Positions 45,955-57,574 of a stretch of 64,000 nucleotides of DNA are shown here, piece by piece. The stretch is from Sindora glabra (taxonomy: Eukaryota > Streptophyta > Magnoliopsida > Fabales > Fabaceae): the NCBI GenBank assembly GCA_020226215.1, contig CM035236.1:59129809-59193808 (forward strand). The letters run 5' to 3'. Position 1 is the first letter of the stretch. The number at the start of each line of letters is the position of its first letter. The position numbers and the translations under genes are program-made. The notes beneath the pieces are model-generated. The model was given only the letters and a program-made list of their open reading frames with translations. It did not search any database and was not told the DNA's origin.

Positions 45955-46440
45955 AAGATCCCTTTGGTTTAAGGGAAAAAACAATTTCTAAAAATTATTT
46001 TCTTAAGAAAACATATTTTTAGAAAATGAATTCATTTTTTATTATTTGGTATACAAAGAAAAAATATTTTCTAGTGTTTGGTGCATGAAAAAATTAATTT
46101 CTAAAATTTTTTTGTAATAAATATATACTTATAAGAAAATATATTTTTATATTTATTTATATCAAATATGAAGATAAATATTTATATTTTCGTCAATAAA
46201 AATGTCATATCTTAAAAAATAACTTTAAAAATTTTTTTAAAAAAAGTTACAACTTTTTTTAAATTTCAAAAAAATAAAATTTTCTTATTTTATCAAAATA
46301 ATATTACAATTACAATATAATATTTTAACAAAAAAAATCGATGGTAATAATTGATTAAAACACAATAGAGTATAAGTAAAGTGAACACAACTGCTATACT
46401 AAAACTAATGTGTTTTAATATATTATTGCATCTATTTCTA

Positions 46441-46750
46441 TTAAAATTATACAAATAAAAATGAAATAAATTGTGATTTCCAATAATGTAAGAAATGGAT
46501 GGCTAAAGAAGTACATGAAACCTTGTAAAATTCTCTTCAAATTGCATTAGACTTGTTATTCTCACATTAAAATGCAAAAAAAGCATAGCACTACATTAAA
46601 ATTATGCAAATAAAAATAAAATAAATGCGATTCCCAATAATGTAAGAAATAGATGGCTAAAAAAGCACATGAAACCTTGCAAAATTCTTTTCAAATTGTT
46701 TTAAACTTGCTATCCTTGCATTAGAATGCAAAAAAGGCATAACACTATAT
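46441..46750. repeat. Tandem duplication of about 155 bp in the Harbinger element
   Basis: TTAAAATTAT[AG]CAAATAAAAAT starts at 46441 and again at 46596. Both units share CCAATAATGTAAGAAAT, CATGAAACCTTG and GAATGCAAAAAA-like blocks at the same offsets. Confidence 0.85.
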
Positions 46751-46897
46751 CATTTGCTTTTTATACATGATTCTAAACTATATCATAATTTTTCAAGTTG
46801 TATCGAGTAATTAACTAATAGTTAACACATCTCTACTTATAAAGTATCGAGATAACAATGTAACATAGTTCTCCTAACTTAATAGACTTTTGTAAAC

Positions 46898-49349
46898 TCA
46901 TCTAATTATTTTCTCTTTGTTAAAAAAGTTCACAAACCAAACTTTTTTCAAGTCATCATCTTTTGCTATTAATGCCTTGGCTTGATTGAAATTTTCCATT
47001 AAGTAATCAAAAGCATTGCCCAATAAATACCGTACAAAACCGTCAGCTTCCATCTTCATCACTTCTCTATAAAGTTTATCCATATTCAATTGATTTTGGC
47101 CAAGATTGTTAATAGTCTTTATTAATTCTCCCAATTGTCGAGATACTTTTTCAACATAATCATCAAGGGAAGCTAAAGATTAAAATCTCTTCCATTGAGA
47201 CTTTGATGTGGGGCATAAGGATGTAGCTTTTCCACTGTCCCTTCCTCAAAACTTTCATCTTTTATGTTAATAGAATTGACTTCATTTTCTGCAATATCAA
47301 TATCAGTTAAAAACTTGGCAAAACTTCCGGTTTTCGTATCCTTTCCAACCATTATTGACATTTCTTCATACATCTCAATCTTCTTGTTCAAGTATTTCTC
47401 ATGTGTAGGATGTGCTTGTATAAAATGTAGTCATTAATATAAATAAAGTTAATCAATTTTCTTTTTAGATTTAATAACAACATAAATAAATTTGTTAGTA
47501 TTAAAGTTTCATGTCAAAGTAAACAAAACATTGTGATATAGCTCCATTAAAAAATGAGAAAAACAACACAAAAGATTGATTCTACCATCGCAACAACTAA
47601 CCAAAAGGATGGTATTAAGAATCAGGTAGAGCAATAGAATGATTCAATGGTTGAATCAAATAAGTAGTAGAAACAGCACAATAATGCTACAAGAGATAGC
47701 ATAGAAATTATGGATTCATCATTATAGAGTGGGACAGATATAATATCCAATATAAATGGAAATATATATATGAAGGTAAAGGACTTTAGCATGCCAAATA
47801 TAATACTAAAAAGCTAAGAATTCAGCAATATATCATTTTACATGGTAGATCAATTATTTCAATCTAGTCATACTGTTACCATTTCTTAACAAATAAACCA
47901 AAATATAAATATCTATATTGTTTAAATTATCAGTTTGCCAGTTAGATAAAGGTCATATAACTCTTCATGACGGATCATGTATACGATTGTAATATTATTA
48001 AAGTATTCTTAATCATATAATCATCATTGTAACATTAATAATAATCATTATTTAAGAAATTAAAGAAAAGCAGATGAATCAAAGTTATAAAACTTCGGTT
48101 TGCGTCTCCACCATATGTCTCTACTTTTCAAAATTCCACTAGTACATAAATATATTTATGGCCATACATTGTCATCTCTAAGTTTAAGAGGGGAACGTTA
48201 AAAATTGGGCATGCTATTTGATCATTCTAGAATCCAAAGGCTATTCTCTTGTCTATTAATTCGTCCTCATGAATAGGGTATTATAACAAAAACCTTTCTG
48301 CCCATTGAAAAGGTCCCCAATTTGGGCCATGTGCTTATGTCCCCTAATCATTTTGATGTTATTATTTAATAAATCAGAGAGGAAAAAAGGTTTATCTAAA
48401 AAGGAAATTATTAGAATTGATCATTTTGCAAATGTTGATCTGCTAAGAATGAAGATATTAAAAAACAAAGGCACATAAATATACAAAAAAGAGTTTAACA
48501 ATGTGAAACATGGTTTAAATAGCTTTAGAACTTGAAATTTAATAATTAATCAAAGAATGTCAAGCAACATCTTACAAGACTTTCACACATATTTTCAATT
48601 GTGAGTTACTTGTGTAGATAACATATGTAAGTACCTACAAGAACTTAATGATGTTGCTGGCACCAAAGACACGATAGGTAATGGTGAATTTAACAAATAA
48701 ACTAAAATATAAATATCTATGTTGGTTAAATTATCAACTTGCTAGTTAGATAAAAGTCATCCAACTCTTCATGATGGATCATGTATACAATTGTAATATT
48801 ATTAAAGCATTCTCAACTGCATAATCATCACTATAATGTTAATAATAACCACTATTTAACTGTAATTTTAAGTAATTGAGTCAGTTGAATCATTCCATTT
48901 AACTCTTATAAATCAACCATTAGTCAAAATTACAAAAAATGATAATATTATGAAAATGATTGATAATATGCAGAATTTTTTTTTTAAAATCAGAAGTTTT
49001 CAAAAAGAAAAATAAGAAACTATATCAAAATTTCTTCATCATATTCATTTTCTCTAACCTTTATCATCTTCAAAGTAGCATCCCAACTAAATCCACTTTT
49101 TCCCTTTAATGTAGTGATGGTGTTCCATGACTTCTTCGCAATTTTCAAGTGATTATCAACATGTTCAGTTGTACATTCAATATTAAATCTAATGTTAATT
49201 GTCTTAACTACTCTTTCATATAAAGAAGCTTTGAAAATGTTTGATGGCTTATGTCCTTGTTTAGCCCTCTTAGCAAGAATTTAAAGCATTAAATGTTCCA
49301 TACTTGCATTCCACATGAAGTTCTTTCCTTTTTCCTTCTTTCCTTTCAT
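46898..49349 (-). pseudogene. Harbinger ORF1: Myb/SANT-like DNA-binding protein, broken
   Basis: In PIF/Harbinger elements this protein binds the transposon ends and carries the transposase to the nucleus. Exon 1 (ATG at 49349 to about 49030) reads MKGKKEKGKNFMWNASMEH, RAKQGHKPSNIFKASLYERV, DNHLKIAKKSWNTI and KGKSGFSWDATLKM, the Myb/SANT-like domain with conserved Trp positions. A stop replaces one residue after HLML. After a long intron-like gap (49030-47430), exon 2 reads AHPTHEKYLNKKIEMYEEMS and GKDTKTGSFAKF, the diagnostic 'AHP.....NK.IEMY..M..V.G.D.ATGS.A' motif. The C-terminal part at 46898-47134 follows after one TAA (just left of 47173). No other gene family fits this combination. Confidence 0.8.
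47888..48862. repeat. Direct repeat pair of about 170 bp inside the Harbinger intron
   Basis: 47888-48056 and 48696-48862 align closely (AACAAATAAAC.AAAATATAA ... GGATCATGTATAC.ATTGTA ... ACTATTTAA/CATTATTTAA). About 640 bp of unrelated sequence separates them; the pair may be the ends of a small decayed insertion or a segmental duplication. Confidence 0.75.
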
Positions 49350-50764
49350 TTTTCTACTAATAAATCAACAAAAATATGCATATGATAGGAAGTGAAATCA
49401 AAATACATTCAAAAAGCAAAATATTGCCTATTATGTATTATAAATTCTTAAGTAAATATGTCTAACAAAAGTACTTTGAAATATCCAAAAAAGTGAATAT
49501 TACAAATATCGAGCAAAAATCAAAACATTATATATAAGTTTAAACTCTCCTACGTCTAAAATCATTCCACATCCTACATGAAATTTCATCTCATTTTCGT
49601 GACCATTCATGGCTTTGGTCTCTTTCTTCTCTTTGTGTTAATTGAGGTATTGGATTGTCACTTTCAAGGATATCAGATAAATTTTCATGAAAAATGCCTT
49701 CCATGATCAAATCATTTGGATAACTTTTATAATAAAATTATGGATAATACAAAATGCTAAAATAACATCAAATTATGTTTGAAAAGACTAAAATGATTTA
49801 GCGTCAAGCACACAAAAACACTTATTTAAAACACCAAATCCTTTCTCAATTGTTGTGCATAGAGAAGAATGGCAAAGATTAAATAGTTCTTTTTAATTTT
49901 CAAGGATACAACCCTTAAATTCATTCAAGTGGTGTCACACTTGACAACATGGGGAGAGAATTCCTTATCGAATCCCATAGCCAACATCGACAAGATAGTA
50001 TTTGCCTATATGATAATGATTATAAAAAATTATCATTTATTTTGAGAAAATATTGAATTAGAAAAATTTATAGTGTAATACCTTAAGGAATTTTAAGACT
50101 ATTAGCCCTTGAAAGTGCATTGCTTAGAACCTAAGAATCGTGTGCACTTCCTTCCTAACTAATTAAAACATAATTGAACTTCAAGTCAAATCTGATAGCC
50201 ATGAGTACATTTTGTGTTATTTTTTCTTTATGACCACAGAACCTGTAAACTCCCTTACTCATTAACACCTTAATCCTCATTAAATGGGTAATTAATGCAT
50301 ACTAATTTGCCTTCTACTCTAAGCTAGCTCACAATACCTCAAATTTCTGTATTTCATATAATATAGGCAAGGGTCATGTAATTATGCCAAAAGTTCAGCT
50401 TACAAAATACACATCCATTACTTACAATATCACCAACTATATAATCATTTTTAATACAACTTCAAAACTTTATTCTCCTTTGTCAAGAGGGCCTTTAGAA
50501 GCATCACCTGGAATGGTTAGTAACAATACAGAAACATAAGAAACAGAGTTTCCTAGTAGCTAGCTATTATTATAAAGAAAAAATATATCAAGCCATTCTA
50601 GATCCTTAAGCAAATAAAACATACATTTCAAAAATCAATTAATCATTTATCATCTCCTTTTGTACCATTGTAAGAAATGTGCATCACACATAGCAATCAT
50701 CAAGCCCATTCAAAGACTCATATAGATATCCAGATGACCATCACAGATAATCGTACCTAAACCT

Positions 50765-50945
50765 CATATATAGCAATTTCACTGTTTTCCCGGGGTATTC
50801 GGGCCGCAGGCCTCACATACAGCATTTCACTGTCTTCCCGGGGTATTCGGGCCATAGGTACCGCACACAGCAATTTCATTATCATCCCGGGGAACTCGGG
50901 CCATAGGCCTCACACACAGCATTTTATTATCTTCTTGGGATGCGC
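50765..50945. repeat. About 49-bp GC-rich tandem repeats in the solo LTR
   Basis: CCCGGGG starts at 50789, 50837 and 50886, each followed by [TA]A[TC]TCGGGCC.[CT]AGG and a CACA[TC]ACAGCA[AT]TT segment. A decayed fourth unit follows. This kind of minisatellite is common in long Gypsy LTRs. Confidence 0.85.
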
Positions 50946-51420
50946 ACATAGCTATTTCATACACATTCCATACAATGGCATAATATACAGAAAATCATAT
51001 AAATAGAAAACAGAGCTTAAGGATAAAGCTAGCTACCTTTTATAAGCTTCTAATAGTGATGTTTCCTTTGCCCTCACTTAAAAAAAAAACTTCTTTATAA
51101 TTCTCTTGCCTTTCTAACTTGTCACTCCTTAGTCTACATAAATACACATCATAGTTCTTATTAGAACATCATCATTTTCCTTAAACCTCATGTATTCTTC
51201 ACTTCCTCCACATTGATAAATGCACAAATGCACTTAAGTTCTATATGTTTCCTCATTCATTTACTTAGTATTCTGTACAAATTGATTGAAAAGGATACTT
51301 AGATGCTCTACATTTTATTTTCAGGCTTTGAAATGACACATATATGCATTAGAAAAGGATCCGGAGGCAAAACCGTGCAATTCATGAAGAATTGAAACTA
51401 AATTGTTCACTTGACAAAAA

Positions 51421-51657
51421 ACACGGGGTATGGGAACCCCGTGTTTAGGGCCGTGTTTCTTTTTGGATTACCTCGAGGCTTCACTGGATTGCTCAGAGAA
51501 GAACACGGGGGTAAACACGGACCGTGTCCTACCCCGTGTATCTTACTGCCCTTCAGTTCTGAGGTAAACATGGGGAGTGTCACACCTCGTGTAACACACT
51601 GATCAACCTTTGATGAAGAACACGAGGTAAAACACGGGACGTGTTATATCCCGTGTA
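51421..51657. repeat. Array of ACACGGGG...CCCCGTGT hairpins in the solo LTR
   Basis: ACACGGGG (51421-51428) pairs with CCCCGTGT (51437-51444). A second, nested palindrome has ACACGGGG at 51503-51510 with CCCCGTGT at 51532-51539, and inside it ACACGG-A-CCGTGT (51515-51527). Two weaker modules follow (about 51565-51591 and 51619-51657). This is the most GC-rich block of the right half. Confidence 0.85.
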
Positions 51658-53529
51658 CATTACCAATCTTCCAAAAACACAATTTAAATGGCTAAATCTC
51701 CTTCTTTTCCACATTCATGGTTTGGCTTCTCAAGAGGGAAGTTTCATACACACTTTCATAATTCAAAATTTCATCTTCCATAGGCATCATAATTCATAAG
51801 AATCATCTTAATTTCATCAATTTAGCCAAGTTCCAAACAAATCATGCCAAATCCACACATGCACCATTATGCCTCTAAAATCTTAGTGTGTACATCATGG
51901 TTTTCTTGTTGTTTTTACACCAAACCAAAACCATAGATCAACATAACAACATCCAAAACACCATTAGACATGTTCAAATCATCCAAAACTCTATGGTCAA
52001 CCACCTTTGACCACACCAACATTAAAATTTCAAGAAACTAAGAAGAATACATTAAAGAGCTTTTAGAGAAGAACATTTTTACCTCTTGCTGCAACTTGAA
52101 AATCATCACTTAGAGCTCACCAAACTTGATCAAACTTGAGCTTTCTTCAATCTAAACACACCAATAGATAGAGCTTGATGAGAAGAGCAACTTTCCCTTC
52201 TACAACTAAGCCTAATTCTCACTATATTTTGGTGAAAAAGTCAAAAGAAGTTTTCTCTCTCTCCCTTCTCTCTCTTGCACGTTTTTAGTGCTTTCATGGA
52301 GGTGTTCTACGGCTTGGAGAAGAAAGGAGAAGGAAGAAGAGCTTTCATGAAGCTTCAAGGGTATTTTGGTCCTTTTTGAATTTTTCAAGGGTATTTTAAT
52401 CCTTTTTCACCAATTAGTAAGGCTATTCTTACCATTTTTTTTTCTAATAATGACACTTGTCATGTGTCTATTGGTCTCACTAAATAAAATCACATATTAC
52501 ACCCCAAATTCTTGGTTATTCATATTAGATCCTAAATTCTTGGTTATTTACACTTTAACCACCCCGATGTTGTACTTTTGCAATTTGGTCCATAGGGTTT
52601 CTATCTATTTAAAATTCCTTGCACTGTCAGACTTAGACAACTTCCCTTTTTAGGGTTTTCTAACCTCCTCTGATCATTTATACTGTTTAAGAAAATTAAT
52701 TCTTTTCCTACTATCCTTTTTCCTTTAAAATTTCGTTTACCTTTACACTTAATTCCTTTCAACTTAAGATTCACCCATCGAGCTAATTCAAATGTGCTCT
52801 TCATTTCTATGACCTTAGAATTTAGAAATTCAAATGATAGAATTAAAAATTCAGGACATTACAAAACCTCCCTTCGAGTTCACTTGGTACTGAACATGTA
52901 TACATGTACCATCTATTGCCCCAATACAATCCTATAATTATCATTAAATCTGAATAATTTAAGTCTTATTGAAACAAAAAATACATATAAAAAATTGTAA
53001 GAAGCGAGCTTAGTTACCTACTTGAAAGTAAGGATAAAACCTTATATTATCCTTTATTTCTAGAGGGGTTGAATTCTGAGGCGGCTTTATAAAATCTTTA
53101 TATAACTTTAAAATTGCCTTCAAAACAATTTTAAAACACCTATGCATAGTTTAAATAGATCTATAAGACTTGCCTCGAATCACTATTAGTCTCACATTAT
53201 ATCCTATGACATGTAAGAATATAAGCAACTACTCCTTGATAGACATGTTCAAAGTTGGACTCAATAAATTTTTTGTAGTAAGAATCTCACATAAGGTAAA
53301 AAAAGTAGTAGTACTCATTTGAATTTGACTAATGCAATCCTCTTTAGTCCTACACAATATACTATTTATATAGCTTTCCCTTTTAGAATCTCCATTAATT
53401 TGAGGTTCTCTAAGTATGTAATCCATAGCTCTAATAGTTTCCATAATCACTATGCTTGTTGTTGCTATCACAACACCTATTGCAACAATGACTGCATCTT
53501 GGGTGTATTTATCACATTCATCATCCATT

Positions 53530-56500
53530 TACAAAAAATTTAAGATGGAAGGTAATTTTTGCATTATAAATTTAAATGAAATATCTTTGGACAAAAGCAC
53601 ATGCAATGCCTTAGACATAAGAATGTGAAGGGTACTCAATTGATTGTTTCTTACCATTTATTTCAACTTTACTTTAGGATAATAAGCTTGATATGATAAG
53701 ACAGATGAAAGCTTACTGTTCAGAAATAAGCTTTAATTTATTTATATATATATATCGATTAAATCCAAACTCTGTAAGAATGACCATGTTCAGTAATGAC
53801 ATGAAAAGGATACTCAATTATAACAATACTTTCATTAAGCTATAGGCTATACAAGAATATAACATGTACTACGGGGCATATAAGAATAGAGTGTGGAGCG
53901 AGGTCTATAGAACCTCAGTTTATTCCCTTCTTATTGATAGAAAGGTTAGAGTTCTAATATGACTAGGCCATAAAACACAATTAGGATAAATTATTAACAT
54001 ATCTACAAATTGAACGAGAGGTTCAAGCCACTAAATAGCTAGCAAGGAAAATGCGAAGCAGCATTGACTAACCATTCGGCTCTAAAAAACAAACCAAGTA
54101 ATTTAAAAGTTGCAAAACACAACTAATCCTACAATCCTCAAACATCTTAATCCTAAGTTATTTATGTAAACAAGCAAACTACCATCACTTCAATCAATTG
54201 TACAATATTAACCTAAGAAAAATTTTATAATATATTACTCATATAATATAATAATATATTAATATTTTTTTAAATTTAATTATTAATATATTACCATAAA
54301 ATATAATTTTAAATAAAAATAAATTTAATATATAATTAAATTTAATAATAAATTAATACATTACCATATAAATTATATATAAACATTTTTAGCAAAATTG
54401 ATCATGATTTAAGGACCAAAATCATAATAGAGTTTAGTGGTCCACTCACCGCTATTAGAATATTTTAGAAAAATATGATGAGTTGGCTCGACAGTTTATA
54501 AGGCAATCGCCACTAGCATATGAAAGTTAAGGGCAACCTCAGCTCTGGGTGCCATATAAAGCATCATTGTCACTAAAACATAACTACAGTCATTATTTAT
54601 AACAACCCAAATGAAACAGATAGTTCACTACCATAAGCTAAGCTTTGCCTTTCACTATTCATTCATTTCAACTTAAATATTGCATCAATGTTGACTAACC
54701 ATATCCTATTGATTCATTTTCATATAGAATTTTATGGGCTAAATATATAACTTATATAATTTTTTTCACATCATTATATAATATTAATATATAATTTTAC
54801 AAATTTTCAAGGATTTTAAAAGTCCTTTAAGCAAGTACCATATATATAATTTAATATATCTAATTAAGTAATGACAAGAAAATGCTAGATTAAAAGTAGG
54901 AGTTGCAAGTAATATGTATTTTAAATAAATTCAGAAACCCCAAATGCCTTAGACATAAGAAAAATGAAAGCTTACTATTTGAATTAAAAGTCAAGTTCCT
55001 TAAAACATAAAAACTTATCATATCAAGCTGCTTGGAGATTAGATTAAGATACAATCATCTATTTTTAATAAGGAATACTTTTGATGAGATATATTTCGTA
55101 TTAAGAGTTAAAGCTAGAGAGTATGCCAAAATAATTATGCTCATTATCAAGGTTTCAAGTTAACAAAATCAAAGTAGCAGTAGATTGCCATTCTTTTTTA
55201 GAATAATGAAAATACCTCATTTCCATTAATGGAATAACAAAATATCTGAAATGCTCTTTTGAAATCCATATGTTGTAGGGGTTCCTAGAAACTTACAAGC
55301 TTATGTATGAATGTGTATGTGTTCTTAGTCATTTTTTTAGCTTCATGTGTGAATGTACTTTTATTCCTTACACAATGCATCTTAGGTTTAAAATCTATTT
55401 GAAAACTTTGATGGTAAGGTGCAAATTGATAATAAAAAACATTACCATTCCATCCTTGCTTCATAAACAAGGATGTCATTATTGTTATTATGTTAGGTAC
55501 TAGAACAAATGTAGTGTATGTGGAACATGCAAACAAAATAGCATGGCCTTTTACTTATGTCTAAAGAATGTTGTGCCATTGTTATCTTGTACTTTTTATT
55601 TAAGTTTATAGTGCTAATAATTGTTACAAAATATCAATATAAAATATTTAGAATGAACAAGAAACCTCTCTTAATTTGTAACTATAAGTTATTAACATGG
55701 AGCAAGGGAACTTTCAGTTATAACACCATCCATTAATGGAGTATGATCATGAATTAAATGCTTAAACCTTGATGAACAAGTGAGTTCATTCACTTGTATG
55801 ATTCATCTAATAATGAGCATATTTTGAAGTTCATTTAGCAAATTCCCATTCATTTTAAGAATAGTGAAAATACTGTCCATTATGCTCATTTCCCTAGTTC
55901 CATTACAAAATAATGAAAATACCTCACGACTTGGGATTTGAGTTTTCTATGAAAACTAAAAACAAAAAAGAAAAACATAAAAATAAAAAAACACTACTTT
56001 CTAACAAGCATATTGCCATTCATTACTGTTAATTAATACAACAAATGACAAAATGAAGCACTCCACAATGCTATTATCTTTTTCAGCATTCCAAAAAATC
56101 ATAACTTCAACTCAAGATGAATTCAATATCTAGCTATCATGTTTTCCACTCAAGCCAGACTGAAACAAAATATAATTACACATTTATAATAGATTTTCTA
56201 TTTTGCTTGTTAGAAATTAATATGGCAAGGCACATTTATAATAGATTTTCTTAAGTACTAATAAAAGCTTCCAATACTTTATATTACTAATTGGGCTAAC
56301 TATATCAGGCTCATTTTATTTATGAATTATGAGAGATCCAAAAATAGAAATATACTTCCTTTCTATAGTGAATGGATTTATATTGGGAAGAGGTTTAGGA
56401 TAAATTCTTTCAAAATTTATCTTTCATCAGAGACTTTTCAAGATTAACAAGATTAAGTTTGTGCCTTATAGCAATATAAGAATAATTTCGTAAGGATAAA

Positions 56501-57400
56501 TTATCACCACCAAGAGTAGAAAATGCATTAGCTTGTGCCATTGTGAAATGCACTTCTGCAATGGTGATAATGAAGGGAATGCACTTTGGGAGTGTGTCAA
56601 ACTAATTTCCAGGCAAAGCTTTCTACATCTTATGTTAGCCTTACAGGTTATTTTTTTTTATTTTATCTATCTTTACACATCTCTTCAAATAAATTATCTA
56701 TGTTTGATAAAACCTTTTTTAGCTTTTCCCCCAAGGACTTCAAACCTGATAATCAGTTGCTTGTTAGGTGTGTAATTCATATTTTCTCTAAAACAATGGG
56801 TTTAATTTAGAAAGGTTGTTTGCTCCATCCCTTTTCATTTTGCTTGTTAGAAATTAAAATGGTAGGGCACATTTAAGGTACCTTAGTTCCATTATAGAAT
56901 AGTGAAAACACCTTATTACTTGAGGTTTGAGTTTTTTATGAAAACCAAAAATGAAAAAGAAACATACCTTAAACGAAGTACCTATAAATATAAACATTTT
57001 AGATATAGTTCGATGTATTTGTCACAATACGACTTCCCAAGAAATACCCTCAAACTAGTAGATAGTCATATAAATCCCTATAAACGAAATTATAATAGTA
57101 AAACTCCAACATGAAATTAAAATAATTTCAATGAAAATAAAAAGGATAATGAGCAAGTGAAAGTCTTAGAACACAAAATCATGTTAGGTCTCAAACTAAA
57201 CCCTAACATAAAGAGCTTAACATAGAATAACAGAGAAATAAATTAGGTGTTTGATTAGAAATATGAATAACAAGAGATGAGAGATACCTGATTTGAGATC
57301 CAAAACACAAGCTCAAGATCAATTGGAGATTGCAGAATCCCAGGCTAAATGGGTGAAACTGCAGAGAAGGAGAGCTTCAGTTAGGCACAAGATGGTGTCT
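53530..57400. other. Harbinger 5' flank of the transposase; no gene recognised
   Basis: AT-rich sequence between the transposase start and the right end of the element. A repeated block of about 90 bp (55893-55985 and 56878-56970, TAGTTCCATTA.A.AATA.TGAAAA...) and a shorter repeated block starting TTTTGCTTGTTAGAAATTAA (56203 and 56838) are present. Short open frames here match nothing I know. Confidence 0.5.
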
Positions 57401-57574
57401 GGAAAATGAATTCCCATTTTTAAAAAAGGAAGTTGTTTTCTAAAAAATATAAAATAAATTTTTGTTGACTAAAAATTATTTTCCTATTGACTAACTTTTC
57501 TAAATGCCCACATATAGGAAAGTTGGAAAGTAAATTCCAAAAAACCATTTTCTTCCAAAACAAACATACCCTAA

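Larger units (their letters stand above)
50244..52863 (-). mobile_element. Gypsy solo LTR inside the Harbinger transposase gene, minus strand
   Basis: It is 2620 bp with TGTAAACTCCC at the left and GGACATTACA at the right; on the minus strand it starts TGTAATGTCC and ends GAGTTTACA. Flanks GAACC (50239-50243) and AAACC (52864-52868) are a 5-bp target duplication with one mismatch. Joining the flanks restores the transposase reading from the GTCIHVQYQVNSK segment into RFCGHKEK, as in intact relatives. No PBS, PPT or pol is attached. It contains a GC-rich hairpin array (51421-51657) and a 49-bp tandem array (50765-50945). Confidence 0.9.
49780..53528 (-). pseudogene. Harbinger transposase (DDE_Tnp_4 type), split by a solo LTR
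   Basis: The N-terminal exon (ATG at 53528) reads YINSILCRTKEDCISQIQMS, FFTLCEIL and LLSPTLNMSIKE, then FLHVIGYNVR and DFIKPPQNSTPLEI with FYPYFQ. A 91-bp GT..AG intron (53022-52932) joins FYPYFQ to DCIGAIDGTCIHV, where the first catalytic Asp lies (family: DC.GAIDGTH). The Gypsy solo LTR follows at 52863. On its other side (50243 leftwards) the gene resumes with RFCGHKEKITQNVL, FDLKFNYVL, EGSAHDS.VL and KYYLVDVGYG, then KELFNLCHSSL and IEKGFGVLNKCF, which carry the second Asp and the Glu region. Stops in frame after FNYVLIS, after AHDS and elsewhere make it inactive. Splice sites remain readable. Confidence 0.88.
45955..57571 (-). mobile_element. PIF/Harbinger transposon, formerly autonomous, now broken
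   Basis: The right end, reverse-complemented, reads GGGTATGTTTGTTTTGGAAG after TTA. The left end (about 45955-46050) has a related but eroded end (CTTTGGTTTAAGGGAAAAA, later AGAAAATGAATTCATTTT). Both ends share AAAATTATTTTC and GAAAATGAATTC words. Inside, on the minus strand, are the two genes known from plant PIF/Harbinger elements: a DDE transposase (53528-49780) and a Myb/SANT-like protein (49349-46898). A Gypsy solo LTR splits the transposase. Stops in both genes show it is dead. The left border is uncertain by about 10 bp and its TTA/TAA flank is not visible. Confidence 0.8.

Noticed and set aside
50765..50945. Possible CRISPR-like array
   Set aside because: The units are contiguous degenerate tandem repeats without spacers, in plant LTR sequence.
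51411..51602. Plus-strand open frame of 63 codons in a GC-rich block
   Set aside because: Covers the hairpin array of a Gypsy LTR; no protein similarity recognised.
53229..53543. Plus-strand open frame opposite the transposase N-terminus
   Set aside because: Shadow of the minus-strand Harbinger transposase exon, which carries the family motifs.
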